Origin: Planctomycetota bacterium
GTDB lineage: Bacteria; Planctomycetota; Phycisphaerae; Phycisphaerales; SM1A02
Direction: 5' to 3'
DNA: 38,749 nt
NCBI GenBank assembly: GCA_024226535.1
Contig: JAAELP010000415.1
Location: 1 to 38,749 of the forward strand
Shown: positions 16,035 to 24,520 of the stretch, piece by piece
Layout of the letters: each line of letters starts with the position of its first letter
How positions within the stretch are numbered: the stretch's first letter is position 1
Translations under genes and position numbers: made by a program
The notes under the pieces: model-generated
Told to the model about the DNA's origin: nothing
Databases searched by the model: none
The model's input: only the letters and a program-made list of their open reading frames with translations

Positions 16035-16958
16035 TCAGGTCAGGCCCGTCGACGAGAGCAATGGGATGACCATCGCCACCAACTCCTCCACGCGCTTGTT
16101 CGTCGGGTCGATCAGCCAGAGCCAGTCGTCGAAGAGGAACTCGAGGCGGATCGCGAGCAGGGCGATGCGTCCCATCACGGTGTAGCCGAACGCCGCACCG
16201 AACGTCACCATCAGGAACCACACGCCGAGCTTCGCGGTGCGTCCCACGAAGCCCTTGTGCTCGAAGCTGAAGAAGAAGTAGACGAGGCAGCTCAGCACGC
16301 CCAGGATGATGAAGAAGTTCCGCAGCGAGCCCCAGAAACTGAACGCTCCCGCGTCGTCCAGCGTCAGCAGCGGAATGATCGAGTTTCGGATCTGGCTCAG
16401 GAAGTCGGCGTGGATGAAGCCCACGAGGCGGATGCCCGCGGTGGTACCGATGATGAACGCCAGCGGCCATCGCGCGATCCACGTCCCCGCCGGCGCCAGA
16501 CGCCAGAGGAGCATGCCGCCGAGAATCAGCGGTACGAAGTAGAGCCACCAGAACGGCTCGTGCTCCGGCGACAGCCCCGGCATCGCCCACGCGTGGATCA
16601 TGCCCGGGAAGAGCTTGCCGAACAGGTTCGGGACGACCGTCGTCCAGAATCCCACCACCATCCAGTACGCCGCCGACACGCCGATGAAGATCGACTCGGC
16701 GACCTTGTAGAACGGGTTGTCGCGGTACACGAAGCTCAGCACGAAGAGCGTGAACAACGCCGCCACCCACACGCCGATCGTGCGAGACAGGCTCACCTCG
16801 GCGCTCCCGGCGAGCACGTCCCACGACGAGCCCGGGGCCACCGTGCCGTTGATCCGCTGCTCGTAGCCCAGCCCCATGCCGCCGTTGGCCACGCGGTACC
16901 CGACGTACACGATGGCGATCAGCAGGATGACGGACCAGATGATCCTCTCACGATTCAT
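16035..16958 (-). CDS. Multi-spanning membrane protein of the MutL/DUF6754 module
   Basis: Integral membrane protein of 307 residues with about seven hydrophobic spans, for example IIWSVILLIAIVYVGYRV (6-23), VWVAALFTLFVLSFVY, IFIGVSAAYWMVVGFW, WWLYFVPLILGGMLLWRL and FFIILGVLSCLVYFFFSF. I do not recognise the family. It ends with DDWLWLIDPTNKRVEELVAM. The ATG shares one base with the TGA of the preceding gene (TGATG), so it is translationally coupled. It is the last gene of the eight-gene module, and a hairpin lies about 35 bp downstream. Tryptophan and aromatic residues are abundant near the span ends. It is likely the membrane channel or anchor of the complex, but this is inference from topology and context only. 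Confidence 0.7.
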   Translation of the reverse strand: MNRERIIWSVILLIAIVYVGYRVANGGMGLGYEQRINGTVAPGSSWDVLAGSAEVSLSRTIGVWVAALFTLFVLSFVYRDNPFYKVAESIFIGVSAAYWMVVGFWTTVVPNLFGKLFPGMIHAWAMPGLSPEHEPFWWLYFVPLILGGMLLWRLAPAGTWIARWPLAFIIGTTAGIRLVGFIHADFLSQIRNSIIPLLTLDDAGAFSFWGSLRNFFIILGVLSCLVYFFFSFEHKGFVGRTAKLGVWFLMVTFGAAFGYTVMGRIALLAIRLEFLFDDWLWLIDPTNKRVEELVAMVIPLLSSTGLT

Positions 16959-17827
16959 CAGTGAGCCTCCCGCTTGCGCTCGACGAAGTAGATCCAGTTG
17001 CCCACGATGATCAGCATGATCATGAGGATGTGGGCGACGAGCTGCGGACCCATGCGCCGGATCCCCTCCAGGTACCGCCCGTCCGGCTCGACGCCTTCGG
17101 CACGCAGGTACTTGTCCACGACGAGCTTCTCATACTCAGCCGCGCCCTTGATCGCCCCGAGCAGACCGGGGAGCTGCTCCGGGATGTACGGATACAGCAG
17201 CGGAGCCTGCACGCCGGTACACCCGGCGACGATCGTGATCTTGTCCGGAAACGGCGTCGCCGCGTACTGCACCCATTCCTTGGTGCCGACGTAGCCCGCG
17301 CTCACGTTGCAGACGAGCTCGAAGTCCTGCACGCTCTTGATCCCGTCCATCATCGGGATCATGTCCACGTTCGTACCCTTGTCGTCCGTGGTGTACAGCT
17401 CGCGGAGATCGGTCACGATGACCTTGATCACGCCCTCGTTGCCCGGCTTGAACCCGAGGTTCACGTAGTCCTTGCCGTACTCGAGGTTCGGGAAGTCGGT
17501 CTTGATGACCTTGTTGATCGTGTCGTCGATCATCTGCGGCCCGACCGGCCACAACGCCAGGAAGTACATCTTCAGCTTCTTCTTGGCGCAGTGAAGCGTG
17601 AACGCCGTGGCCATCGGTCCCAGCTCGCCTTCGCTGCCCGGGTCGAAATCGAACGCGAGCAGAACGGGGTCGCCCTCGTTGAGCTCCTCGATTTCGTCGA
17701 ACACCGCCTCGGCGAGCCCGGTGGGCTTCTCCGGGAAGCGGAGCTGCAGCAGGATCGGCAACGCGACCGACAGGAACATCATCAGGAAGATCCAGCGTCG
17801 ATCGAGGTTCTTGAAGAACTCGTACAT
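16958..17827 (-). CDS. Membrane-anchored protein with large soluble domain (module component)
   Basis: Protein of 289 residues with one hydrophobic span near each end: RWIFLMMFLSVALPILLQL (about 11-29) and VAHILMIMLIIVGNWIYFV (about 263-281). Between them is a soluble alpha/beta domain of about 230 residues. Notable strings are GDPVLLAFDFDPGSEGELGP (about 53-72), VNLGFKPGNEGVIKVIVTDL and TIVAGCTGVQAPLLYPYIPE. I know no family for it. The ATG at 17827 is three bases after the stop of the 617-residue protein and is preceded by GAGGAG; its stop overlaps the next start. With two spans, both termini lie on the same side. The conserved-looking glycine loops could bind a ligand, but no function can be assigned. 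Confidence 0.7.
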   Translation of the reverse strand: MYEFFKNLDRRWIFLMMFLSVALPILLQLRFPEKPTGLAEAVFDEIEELNEGDPVLLAFDFDPGSEGELGPMATAFTLHCAKKKLKMYFLALWPVGPQMIDDTINKVIKTDFPNLEYGKDYVNLGFKPGNEGVIKVIVTDLRELYTTDDKGTNVDMIPMMDGIKSVQDFELVCNVSAGYVGTKEWVQYAATPFPDKITIVAGCTGVQAPLLYPYIPEQLPGLLGAIKGAAEYEKLVVDKYLRAEGVEPDGRYLEGIRRMGPQLVAHILMIMLIIVGNWIYFVERKREAH

Positions 17828-17830
17828 GGG

Positions 17831-19684
17831 CTACTCCTCGCCCGATCCGAGATACGACCGGTCCACCCCAAGGAGGACCTTCAGCGACGTCGACGCGATC
17901 CCGAGGGCGATGCCGATCATGATCGCGCGGTTCCCCGCCGTGTTGAACACCTGCATGATGTAGACGGTGAGGTTCTCGATCTTGAGACCGCTCGCCCACT
18001 CCGGCACCCAACTCGTGAGGAACACACCGGCGAACGTCCGCCCGAGCAGGATGATGAACGCCGTCCCCAGCAGCAGGAACGCTTCGATGTTCTTCGCGCG
18101 GAACGCGCGGAACGCGGCGGACGCCACGTAGAAGGCGAGCATCGCGAAGATCGTCGCCTGCAACGGCTTGAACGCGAACTCGTAGAGCCACCAGAACGGG
18201 GCTCCCTGGGCCCGGTATTCGCCCGACCACGAGTTCTTCACGACGTGGGCCGAGATGAACAACTCGCCGACGCCGCGGATCCACGCGATCTGATCGCGGT
18301 TGCCCTTGAGCAGGAGGTCGCGCTGGGCCGCGTTGAGCGGCAACGCCGCGCCGCTCTCGTCGGTCACCTTCATCATCGCGAAGGCGAGCTGCTTCCCGCG
18401 CTCCCCGACGGTCGGGGCGGAACCGAGAAAGGCCCTCGCCGCGTCGGCCTGCGCCCGCTTGAACGCCCCGTTGGCCTCCATGCGCTCGACGAGCCCGTCG
18501 ATCGTCATCGCCGGGTCGGCGATGTACGCGTCGATCGCCGCGATCTGCCCGGGCGTGAGCCGCAGGTTCTCGCCGACGGTCTTCTTCAGCGGGATGTTCG
18601 CGACCACCCCCGCCTCCTGGTCGACGAGCATCTCGCACGCGGTCCGATCCTCCTCCTCGACGGCGCCCGCCGCCTGCACCGTGTCCACGAGCTGGGCGCG
18701 GGTCCACGACCCGTCGAGCACCCTGGTGAAGACCGCTTGCTGGGCGGGCTGCAGAGGCCCCGCGTCGCGGATCCGGTCCAGCAGCACCTGCCGCTGTCCG
18801 GAATCGAGCGGACGGGCGACCGCGAACACGTCGTTCAAGCCGTCCTTCTGCCCGTTCGTGAGTGGCCCGGTGACGGTCATCTCGCGCGTCGTCGGATCGA
18901 AGACGAGGTCCTTGCCCGGGTTCCCGGCGTCGAACAGCGGCGGCAGGCCGTTGTCGGGCATGGTCACCCTGGTGGTGACCATGGTCTTGTCGAAGAGCTC
19001 GTTGACCGCCGTCTGCCAGGACTCGTCGCCATCGAGGTCCAGCAGCGCCTGCTTCTGCTCCTCGGTCATGCTCCCGGTGAAGCTCAGCGCCTGGTGGTCG
19101 GCGTAGTACGCCACCGCCCCGGCGAGCACGCCGGACGGTTGCGATTCCTCGAACAGCTTCTCGATCGCACACTGCCACTCGAGGATGTCGCGGTGCCTGA
19201 GGAGCTGGCTCTTCTGGCCTTTCCGCATCCACCCGCGGAAGGTGATCTCCCCGTTCTCCTCGCCGATCTGCGCGCGAACGGAGTGATGCAGAGGGTGATG
19301 AACCGCCCGCTCCGGAATCGCGCCCTCGACCCGCGCCACGACCGCGTCGGGAATCGAAGTCACCGGAACGTGCGCGAACGTCTCCCCAAAGAACTCCTGG
19401 TTCGGCGCAGGCGGCGCCCCGAACTTCGCCAGGCCCACGTAGAGCATGACGATGAACGAGATGACGGTGATGAGCGAGTACCCCCAGCCCTTCTTCTTGT
19501 CCGACGCCGCCTTGAGGTGCATCTTCAGGAGGTTGCCGCCTCCGAGGACGAACGCGATCGCGGCGAGGATGTCGAACCAGATCGCGGCGACCTCGCCCCA
19601 GTCCTGCGTCCAGGGGCTGAAATAGGCGACGATCAGCACGAAGCCGCCTAAGGCGCAGATCCACAACGGTACGAGTCGTTTCAC
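17831..19684 (-). CDS. Large membrane protein with central soluble domain (module component)
   Basis: Protein of 617 residues. Three spans lie at the N-terminus (about 4-22, 34-52 and 70-88) and about three at the C-terminus (about 505-590). Between them is a hydrophilic, mostly helical domain of about 400 residues, rich in Asp, Ala and Leu with repeated phrases such as LTxxQxxxLL (ALPLNAAQRDLLLKG, PLDSGQRQVLLDRI, LRLTPGQIAAID), suggesting degenerate helical repeats. The start is GTG at 19684, preceded by AAGGAG at seven bases and 16 bp after the DUF6754 gene. No known family was recognised. The phrase GAPFWWLYEFAFKPLQA resembles PFWWLYFVP in the 307-residue protein, so the two may share a membrane motif. 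It is probably a structural core of the complex. Confidence 0.7.
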   Translation of the reverse strand: MKRLVPLWICALGGFVLIVAYFSPWTQDWGEVAAIWFDILAAIAFVLGGGNLLKMHLKAASDKKKGWGYSLITVISFIVMLYVGLAKFGAPPAPNQEFFGETFAHVPVTSIPDAVVARVEGAIPERAVHHPLHHSVRAQIGEENGEITFRGWMRKGQKSQLLRHRDILEWQCAIEKLFEESQPSGVLAGAVAYYADHQALSFTGSMTEEQKQALLDLDGDESWQTAVNELFDKTMVTTRVTMPDNGLPPLFDAGNPGKDLVFDPTTREMTVTGPLTNGQKDGLNDVFAVARPLDSGQRQVLLDRIRDAGPLQPAQQAVFTRVLDGSWTRAQLVDTVQAAGAVEEEDRTACEMLVDQEAGVVANIPLKKTVGENLRLTPGQIAAIDAYIADPAMTIDGLVERMEANGAFKRAQADAARAFLGSAPTVGERGKQLAFAMMKVTDESGAALPLNAAQRDLLLKGNRDQIAWIRGVGELFISAHVVKNSWSGEYRAQGAPFWWLYEFAFKPLQATIFAMLAFYVASAAFRAFRAKNIEAFLLLGTAFIILLGRTFAGVFLTSWVPEWASGLKIENLTVYIMQVFNTAGNRAIMIGIALGIASTSLKVLLGVDRSYLGSGEE

Positions 19685-19700
19685 GACGGGCTCCTTGCGC

Positions 19701-21014
19701 CTACGCCATCACGATTTCTTTGATGAACTCGGCCAGCCGGTCAAAGGTGCTGGCCTCCTGGTCCATCAGCGTCGCGATCGTGGTCACGATCACACCGGTG
19801 ATCAACCCGATCGCCACCACGACCTTGCCGACGTCCTGCCCCTTGAGGCTTCCGAGTTCCTCCGACGAGCCGGAGAGATACGCGGACGCGGCGAAGAACT
19901 CCTCGCCGATCAGCGTGTAGTCACACGCGGCGACGAAGAACGGAAGCTGCGCCGGCTGGGCGGTGCCCGCCACCTGGATCGCGCCGATGCTGTTGCCCGT
20001 CTCCGCCAGGATCAGCGACTCGGCGAAGAACGAGCCCATGTAGAAGCACGCGGCCGGCTTCTCGCGGACCATCATGCCCTGGAGGTACGCGACGTAACCG
20101 AACTGCTCGTCCGTCACGTAGTAGATGGCGTCCTCGTTGTACGCGTCCGGCCGGCCGGTCGCGAGGAACGACGCCTGCACCGTCTCGCGGGCCGCGGTCA
20201 TGACCAGGGCCCGGCTCGTCGGCACCTCGATCTTCGCGTCGTACTCCGCGGCGGTCCGGGCCACGCGGGAGAGCACCGTCAGACCCGCGATGGTCTGGAT
20301 GTCGTTCATGTCCTGGATGCCGGGGATGAACAGGACGGACCGGCCCATCTCCGTCGCCCGGCCGACCGCGTCGTCCACGGCTTCCAGGCCCGCGATCTTC
20401 CGCACCTTGATCGGGCGTCCCTTCCGGGCGTGGTTGATCCAGTAGATGACCGACCCGCAGAGGACGACGGTGATGATCATCATCCAGAACCGCCCGCCGC
20501 GGAGGAACGGGCTGCCGTCGAAGAGCTGCCGGGTGGCCTGCACGGGGCCGACGGCACCGACGATCTCCGACTTCGAACCGTCGGCGGCGACCGCGAGCAT
20601 CTTGAACCAGTAATTCTCACCCCGCTCGCACTTCTCGACGCCGTGGCGCACCTCCCCGTCCTGGTACTCCCACTTGTTCGGCTCGACGCGTCCCACCGGC
20701 GAGAACCGACCGTTCGCCTCGGCGGAGCGGAACACCTCGTAGTGGCTGACGGGCTTGGCGTGCGGCGGCTCCTCCTTGGCCTCCGCGGCGTCGATGTTCT
20801 CCTCCCGCTGCTCGCGCGTCAGAGGAATGTCGTCGGCCGAGATCCTCCACCAGACATCGATCGTGTCTCCGCCGTCGAGCGGATGATCGCTGGCCCTCAT
20901 CTCGGTCGGCGGCGCCGGAGCCTGCGCAACCGCGTCCGCCGTCACGAAAAGCGTCGCCGAGAATCCCGCCAGTGCGAGCAGACTCGTGGCGATCAGCGAC
21001 CGACATTGCTTCAT
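19701..21014 (-). CDS. DUF6754-like membrane protein with Fn3-like domain
   Basis: Protein of 437 residues: signal peptide (1-31, ADAVAQ), Fn3-like domain (about 35-160, with SHYEVFRSAE and ENYWFKMLAVAADGS), a TM span (about 175-194), a soluble alpha/beta domain (200-390) and a second span (396-415). The domain after the first span matches my memory of DUF6754: GIQDMNDIQTIAGLTVLSRV, SRALVMTAARETVQASFLAT and MGSFFAESLILAETGNSIGA. The layout suggests an outside Fn3 domain and a cytoplasmic DUF domain. The ATG at 21014 follows AAGGAAAGG; the open frame to 21059 would add 15 residues. Its neighbours are the KOW protein upstream (60 bp) and the 617-residue protein downstream (16 bp). DUF6754 has no assigned function that I know of. 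Confidence 0.75.
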   Translation of the reverse strand: MKQCRSLIATSLLALAGFSATLFVTADAVAQAPAPPTEMRASDHPLDGGDTIDVWWRISADDIPLTREQREENIDAAEAKEEPPHAKPVSHYEVFRSAEANGRFSPVGRVEPNKWEYQDGEVRHGVEKCERGENYWFKMLAVAADGSKSEIVGAVGPVQATRQLFDGSPFLRGGRFWMMIITVVLCGSVIYWINHARKGRPIKVRKIAGLEAVDDAVGRATEMGRSVLFIPGIQDMNDIQTIAGLTVLSRVARTAAEYDAKIEVPTSRALVMTAARETVQASFLATGRPDAYNEDAIYYVTDEQFGYVAYLQGMMVREKPAACFYMGSFFAESLILAETGNSIGAIQVAGTAQPAQLPFFVAACDYTLIGEEFFAASAYLSGSSEELGSLKGQDVGKVVVAIGLITGVIVTTIATLMDQEASTFDRLAEFIKEIVMA

Positions 21015-21074
21015 GTCGCGGCCTTTCCTTGAAACGGACGTGGGCAGGGGCATGGGCACGAGCGGGTGCGTCGG

Positions 21075-22202
21075 TCAGGCCTCGATCAGCTCGACGTTCG
21101 CACGGGGGATGACAACACTCTCGCCGGAATCGAGCTTGACTTCAAGTACGCGCGCTCTCGACCCCGAGCCGAGCACCTGCGGCTTCTCCGGCAGGCCCGC
21201 CACGGAACCGATGAGGCCGAAGAACGGATCGCGGATGATCCGCACGGGACGGCCGATCTCCAGGAGCCCGCTGGTGTGCTCGGGCTCCGTCTCCTGCGCC
21301 CGCTCCTCGGCGGTGAGGGGGATGACGATCTCCGGCCGCATCACGCCCGCGCGGATCTGCGTCGCGCCCGTGATCGCCGCGGTGTCGCCCTCGCGGCTCC
21401 TGAGGAGCTGGAACGAGCGATCAGCCATCGCGATGTCGCCGAATCCCTCGGTGAGGATGACGGTGATCCCGATCTGCTCGGTGCCCGTGATCGCCACGCC
21501 GAGGTCGTAGCCGAGGATCTCCTTGAGATCCTGGTCGTCGATGCCGCCGGCGACGATGCCGGCCGCCTTGACCTGCTGGGCCTTGCGGATCGCCTCGTGC
21601 CAGACGCGGCCGCCGCCGATGATGATGCAGCCGGCCATGTCGGGGGTGATCAGGTCCGCGGTCAGCTCCTGGTCGTGGCTCACCGCAGCCATGCGGATCG
21701 TGCCGTACGCCTCGCCGCCGACGCCGAAGATCCCCTGGATGTAGGTGATGTCCTCCTCGATCACCACGCCCTCGTTCGGGATCACCTCGACGACCTCGCC
21801 GCTGAGGTACGCCTTGACGTCCACCGGGATCGGCTCGCCGCGGATGATGATCTGGCCGGTGACGCCGGAGATCGTCTCGATGGTGCCCTCGTGCTTCGAC
21901 TGCACGGTCTTCTTCATCAGGCCGAAGATGCCCTTCGTCTGGGCGAGCGGCTCGTCGATCTCGATGCGGTCCCCCTCCTTCTTGAGCATGCACTCGAGGA
22001 CGTCCGCGGGGGGCATCGCCAGGAGGTTGGCCATGTTCACGGGCGCGATCTCGCCGGGCATGAACGTCTGGGCGACGATCTGCTCGGCGTCCACGCGGTC
22101 GCCCTTGCTGACGAGCACGTCTCCCTTGATCGGGAGGATGCGTCGGCATGAGTACCGCATGCGGTTGGTGACCTTGAGTCCGGGGGTGTATGCCTGGGCC
22201 AT
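21075..22202 (-). CDS. Barrel-sandwich/KOW-domain protein (module component)
   Basis: Probably cytoplasmic protein of 375 residues without signal or spans. The N-terminus has a lipoyl/RnfC-like barrel-sandwich pattern, LPIKGDVLVSKGDRVDAEQ (23-41), repeated loosely at 102-145 (SKHEGTIETISGVTGQIII), without the modified lysine motif of biotinyl or lipoyl carriers. A glycine-rich middle (156-250, GIFGVGGEAYG, GCIIIGGGRVWHEA) is followed by a KOW-like C-terminus (315-375, GRPVRIIRDPFFGLIGSVAG ... VVIPRANVELIE) as in NusG-type proteins. Domain calls are by eye. The ATG at 22202 lies 33 bp after the MutL-type gene. A KOW fold normally contacts RNA or protein, so it may be an adaptor between the ATPase and the membrane partners. 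That is inference. Confidence 0.65.
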   Translation of the reverse strand: MAQAYTPGLKVTNRMRYSCRRILPIKGDVLVSKGDRVDAEQIVAQTFMPGEIAPVNMANLLAMPPADVLECMLKKEGDRIEIDEPLAQTKGIFGLMKKTVQSKHEGTIETISGVTGQIIIRGEPIPVDVKAYLSGEVVEVIPNEGVVIEEDITYIQGIFGVGGEAYGTIRMAAVSHDQELTADLITPDMAGCIIIGGGRVWHEAIRKAQQVKAAGIVAGGIDDQDLKEILGYDLGVAITGTEQIGITVILTEGFGDIAMADRSFQLLRSREGDTAAITGATQIRAGVMRPEIVIPLTAEERAQETEPEHTSGLLEIGRPVRIIRDPFFGLIGSVAGLPEKPQVLGSGSRARVLEVKLDSGESVVIPRANVELIEA

Positions 22203-22235
22203 GGTGGTCCAATCAGCCTCGTGGTTGCTCGGGGT

Positions 22236-24119
22236 TCAGACGGCGGCGGCCGCCGGCGTGGGGGTGGCGGCGGCGGGCTCGGGCGCGGAGCCGACGCCGT
22301 CCGGGTAGAGGTTCAGCGTGTCGACCCAGCTTGCGATGGTGCGGGCGCAGGTCTGGCGATCCTCGGGGAGCCTCAGCTCGCGGCCGCGGCCGTCGAGGAT
22401 CAGGCCGACGGTGCCGCCCTTGACCTCGCGCACCGCCCGTTTGCCGGGCCCGGCCCCGAGGTCGAAGCCCTTGGCCGGCTCCACCGTCACCGTGGCCGTT
22501 TCGCCCTGCCCCAGCGGGAGCAGCTTGATCTCGCCGTAGGCGATCTCGCCGGACTCCTGGAGCGACTCGCCCTTGACGACGTACGAGAAGCACGTCTTGT
22601 CCGGCTTGCCGTGGCCCTTGGCGGCCACGCACGTGCCGAGGTAGATGAGGCAGTCGCGCTCGAAGACCTCAAGCGCCGCCCGGTCGTGGACCGTGGCCAG
22701 CACCCCGAGGTGCGGCATCATGAAGATGCTGTCCTTGGCGAGGGTGGTGAAGCCCTCCGGCTGGAAGGCGTCGATGAGCAGCATCGCCGTCTGGTGCATC
22801 CGCGGCGCGTGCGAGAGCACGCCGCCGGAGGCGACGAGCAGGTCGAGCTTCATGTTGTCGACGATCGTCTGCCCGGCCGTCTGCTGGCTGAACGTGTCGC
22901 CGACCGTCCGCTGCTGCTGCACGCCCTTGAGCGTGGTCGCGAACTCCTTGTGCTGCTTGTACGCCAGACGCAGCGCCTCGCGGGCGACGGCCTGCTCGAA
23001 GACGAGCGCTTCCATCGACTGCGGGATCGTCGTGGGACGGATCATCTTGTTCTTGACGCGGTTGCGCAGCTCGCGCTCGTCCATGTCGAAGTGGACCCAG
23101 CGGAGCACGCTCGGCATCGTCGCCTCGGCGCAGACGTTGGAGATCGAGTAGCTCATCCCCAGGTTGGCCGAGACGGTGCGGTTGAAGACGGGCTTGTCCT
23201 CGTTGGACGATTCGAACACGCTGAACACGTCGGTGGTCGCGCCGCCGATGTCCACGCCGACCGCATTGATCCCCTGCTTCTCGGCGATCGTCTGGAGGAT
23301 GTTGCCGACCGCAGCGGGCGTGGGCATGATCGGCGCGTCCGTCCAGTCCATGAGCTTGTTGTAGCCCGGGGCGTGGGCCATGACGTGCTCGAGGAACACG
23401 TCGTGGATCGCGTCCCGGGCCGGGCCGAGGTTCTCTCGCTCCAGCACCGGTCGCAGGTTGTCCACGATCGTCAGGTCGACGGTGTCGGCGAAGGCCTGGC
23501 TCACGAGGTCCGCGGCGTCCTTGTTGCCGGCGTAGATGAGCGGCAGCCGGTAGTCGGAGCCGAAGCGGGGCTGCGGACGGGCCGGCGCGATCAGCTCGGC
23601 GATCTGGACCACCTTCTTGGTGTCGCCACCGTCGGTGCCGCCGGAGACGAGGATCATGTCCGGCCGCAGCTCGCGGATGCGCTGGATCTGCTCGTGCGGA
23701 CGCCGCTTGTCGTTCGATGCGATGACGTCCATTACGATCGCGCCCGCGCCGAGCGCAGCGCGCTTGGCGCTCTCGCCGGTCATCTGGGCGACGACGCCCG
23801 CCACCATCATCTGGAGCCCGCCGCCCGCGCTGGAGGTGGAGATGTACAGGTCGCAGCCCGTGTTGCCCTCGGCGGGCTGGATGATCCGGCCGTCGTCGTC
23901 GATGAGCTTGCGATCGGCGAGTTCGGCGACCTCGGTCACCGAGTTCACCGCGCCCATCGTCACGTCGGCGAACGGCTCCTCGACCGTGGTCGGCGCCTCG
24001 CCGCGGTGCGTCTGGCGGTACGCCCCGTCCACCTTCTGGATGAGGATCGCCTTGGTCGTGGTCGATCCGCAGTCCGTCGCGAGGATCACGTTGATCTTGT
24101 CGGGGTCGATCGTCGTCAT
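22236..24119 (-). CDS. MutL/GlmL-type ASKHA ATPase with C-terminal extension
   Basis: Cytoplasmic protein of 627 residues of the glutamate mutase MutL (GlmL) family. Visible ASKHA motifs are phosphate-1 DCGSTTTKA (16-24), phosphate-2 DIGGATTDV (290-298) and the adenosine motif SGGVLSHAP (431-439). Classical GlmL proteins, about 460-480 residues, are thought to act as chaperones for cobalamin-dependent glutamate mutase. This one carries about 130 extra residues, including GAGPGKRAVREVKGGTVGLI and LDGRGRELRLP, then an Ala/Pro tail. The ATG at 24119 overlaps the stop of the small helical gene (ATGA); the open frame to 24671 was rejected. No mutase (GlmS/GlmE or MutA/MutB type) is in the window. 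It is unrelated to DNA-repair MutL. It is likely the energy-using part of the module. Confidence 0.85.
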   Translation of the reverse strand: MTTIDPDKINVILATDCGSTTTKAILIQKVDGAYRQTHRGEAPTTVEEPFADVTMGAVNSVTEVAELADRKLIDDDGRIIQPAEGNTGCDLYISTSSAGGGLQMMVAGVVAQMTGESAKRAALGAGAIVMDVIASNDKRRPHEQIQRIRELRPDMILVSGGTDGGDTKKVVQIAELIAPARPQPRFGSDYRLPLIYAGNKDAADLVSQAFADTVDLTIVDNLRPVLERENLGPARDAIHDVFLEHVMAHAPGYNKLMDWTDAPIMPTPAAVGNILQTIAEKQGINAVGVDIGGATTDVFSVFESSNEDKPVFNRTVSANLGMSYSISNVCAEATMPSVLRWVHFDMDERELRNRVKNKMIRPTTIPQSMEALVFEQAVAREALRLAYKQHKEFATTLKGVQQQRTVGDTFSQQTAGQTIVDNMKLDLLVASGGVLSHAPRMHQTAMLLIDAFQPEGFTTLAKDSIFMMPHLGVLATVHDRAALEVFERDCLIYLGTCVAAKGHGKPDKTCFSYVVKGESLQESGEIAYGEIKLLPLGQGETATVTVEPAKGFDLGAGPGKRAVREVKGGTVGLILDGRGRELRLPEDRQTCARTIASWVDTLNLYPDGVGSAPEPAAATPTPAAAAV

Positions 24120-24520
24120 GCGTCTCCCTTGTCCTCCGGGCCGGTCTTCGCGGCCTTGCGTTGGTCGCGTCGCTCCCGTTCCCGGCGCTCGTACTCCGCT
24201 TCGAAGTGCTCGATGCGTTGCTCGAGGTATTCCATGGCTCCCCGGTGCTCGAGGAACTCCGCGAAGTGCTTGTAGCCCTCGTACATCCGGTTCGGCGCCA
24301 CCGCCCAGACGCCCGGCGAGAGGAAGTGCATCGCCTGGGAGGCGATGAAGTTCAGCGGCCGCCCCATCTCCAGCGCTATGAGCCCCGGTGTCGTGAGCTG
24401 CCTCCGCGCAATCTGCTGGCAGAACCAGTCCACCGCCGGCTGCTGCTGGGGCGTCGGCTCCGCGGGGCCCGGCGGGTCCACGTGGAACGCGTGGCGGAGC
24501 TTCTCCTTGAGCGTTCCCAT
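24116..24520 (-). CDS. Small helical protein of the MutL/DUF6754 module
   Basis: Protein of 134 residues, probably soluble and helical. The N-terminal half has VDWFCQQIARRQLTTPGLIA followed by LEMGRPLNFIASQAMHFLSP. The C-terminus is a charged coiled-coil-like stretch (about 90-134, EYLEQRIEHFEAEYERRERE). No family was recognised. The GRPLNFIASQAMHFLSP segment is moderately hydrophobic and could touch a membrane. The start at 24520 overlaps the stop of the PH-like gene (TGATG) and its stop overlaps the MutL-type start (ATGA), so all three are tightly coupled. The coupling and the coiled coil suggest a binding partner of the ATPase. Confidence 0.65.
   Translation of the reverse strand: MGTLKEKLRHAFHVDPPGPAEPTPQQQPAVDWFCQQIARRQLTTPGLIALEMGRPLNFIASQAMHFLSPGVWAVAPNRMYEGYKHFAEFLEHRGAMEYLEQRIEHFEAEYERRERERRDQRKAAKTGPEDKGDA

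Noticed and set aside
16961..19651. 896-codon open frame on the plus strand
   Set aside because: Antisense to two coupled membrane-protein genes. It has no ribosome site and its composition is shadow-like.
22236..24119. DNA mismatch repair MutL
   Set aside because: The motifs are ASKHA (DCGSTTTKA, DIGGATTDV), not GHKL. The shared name with glutamate mutase MutL is coincidental.
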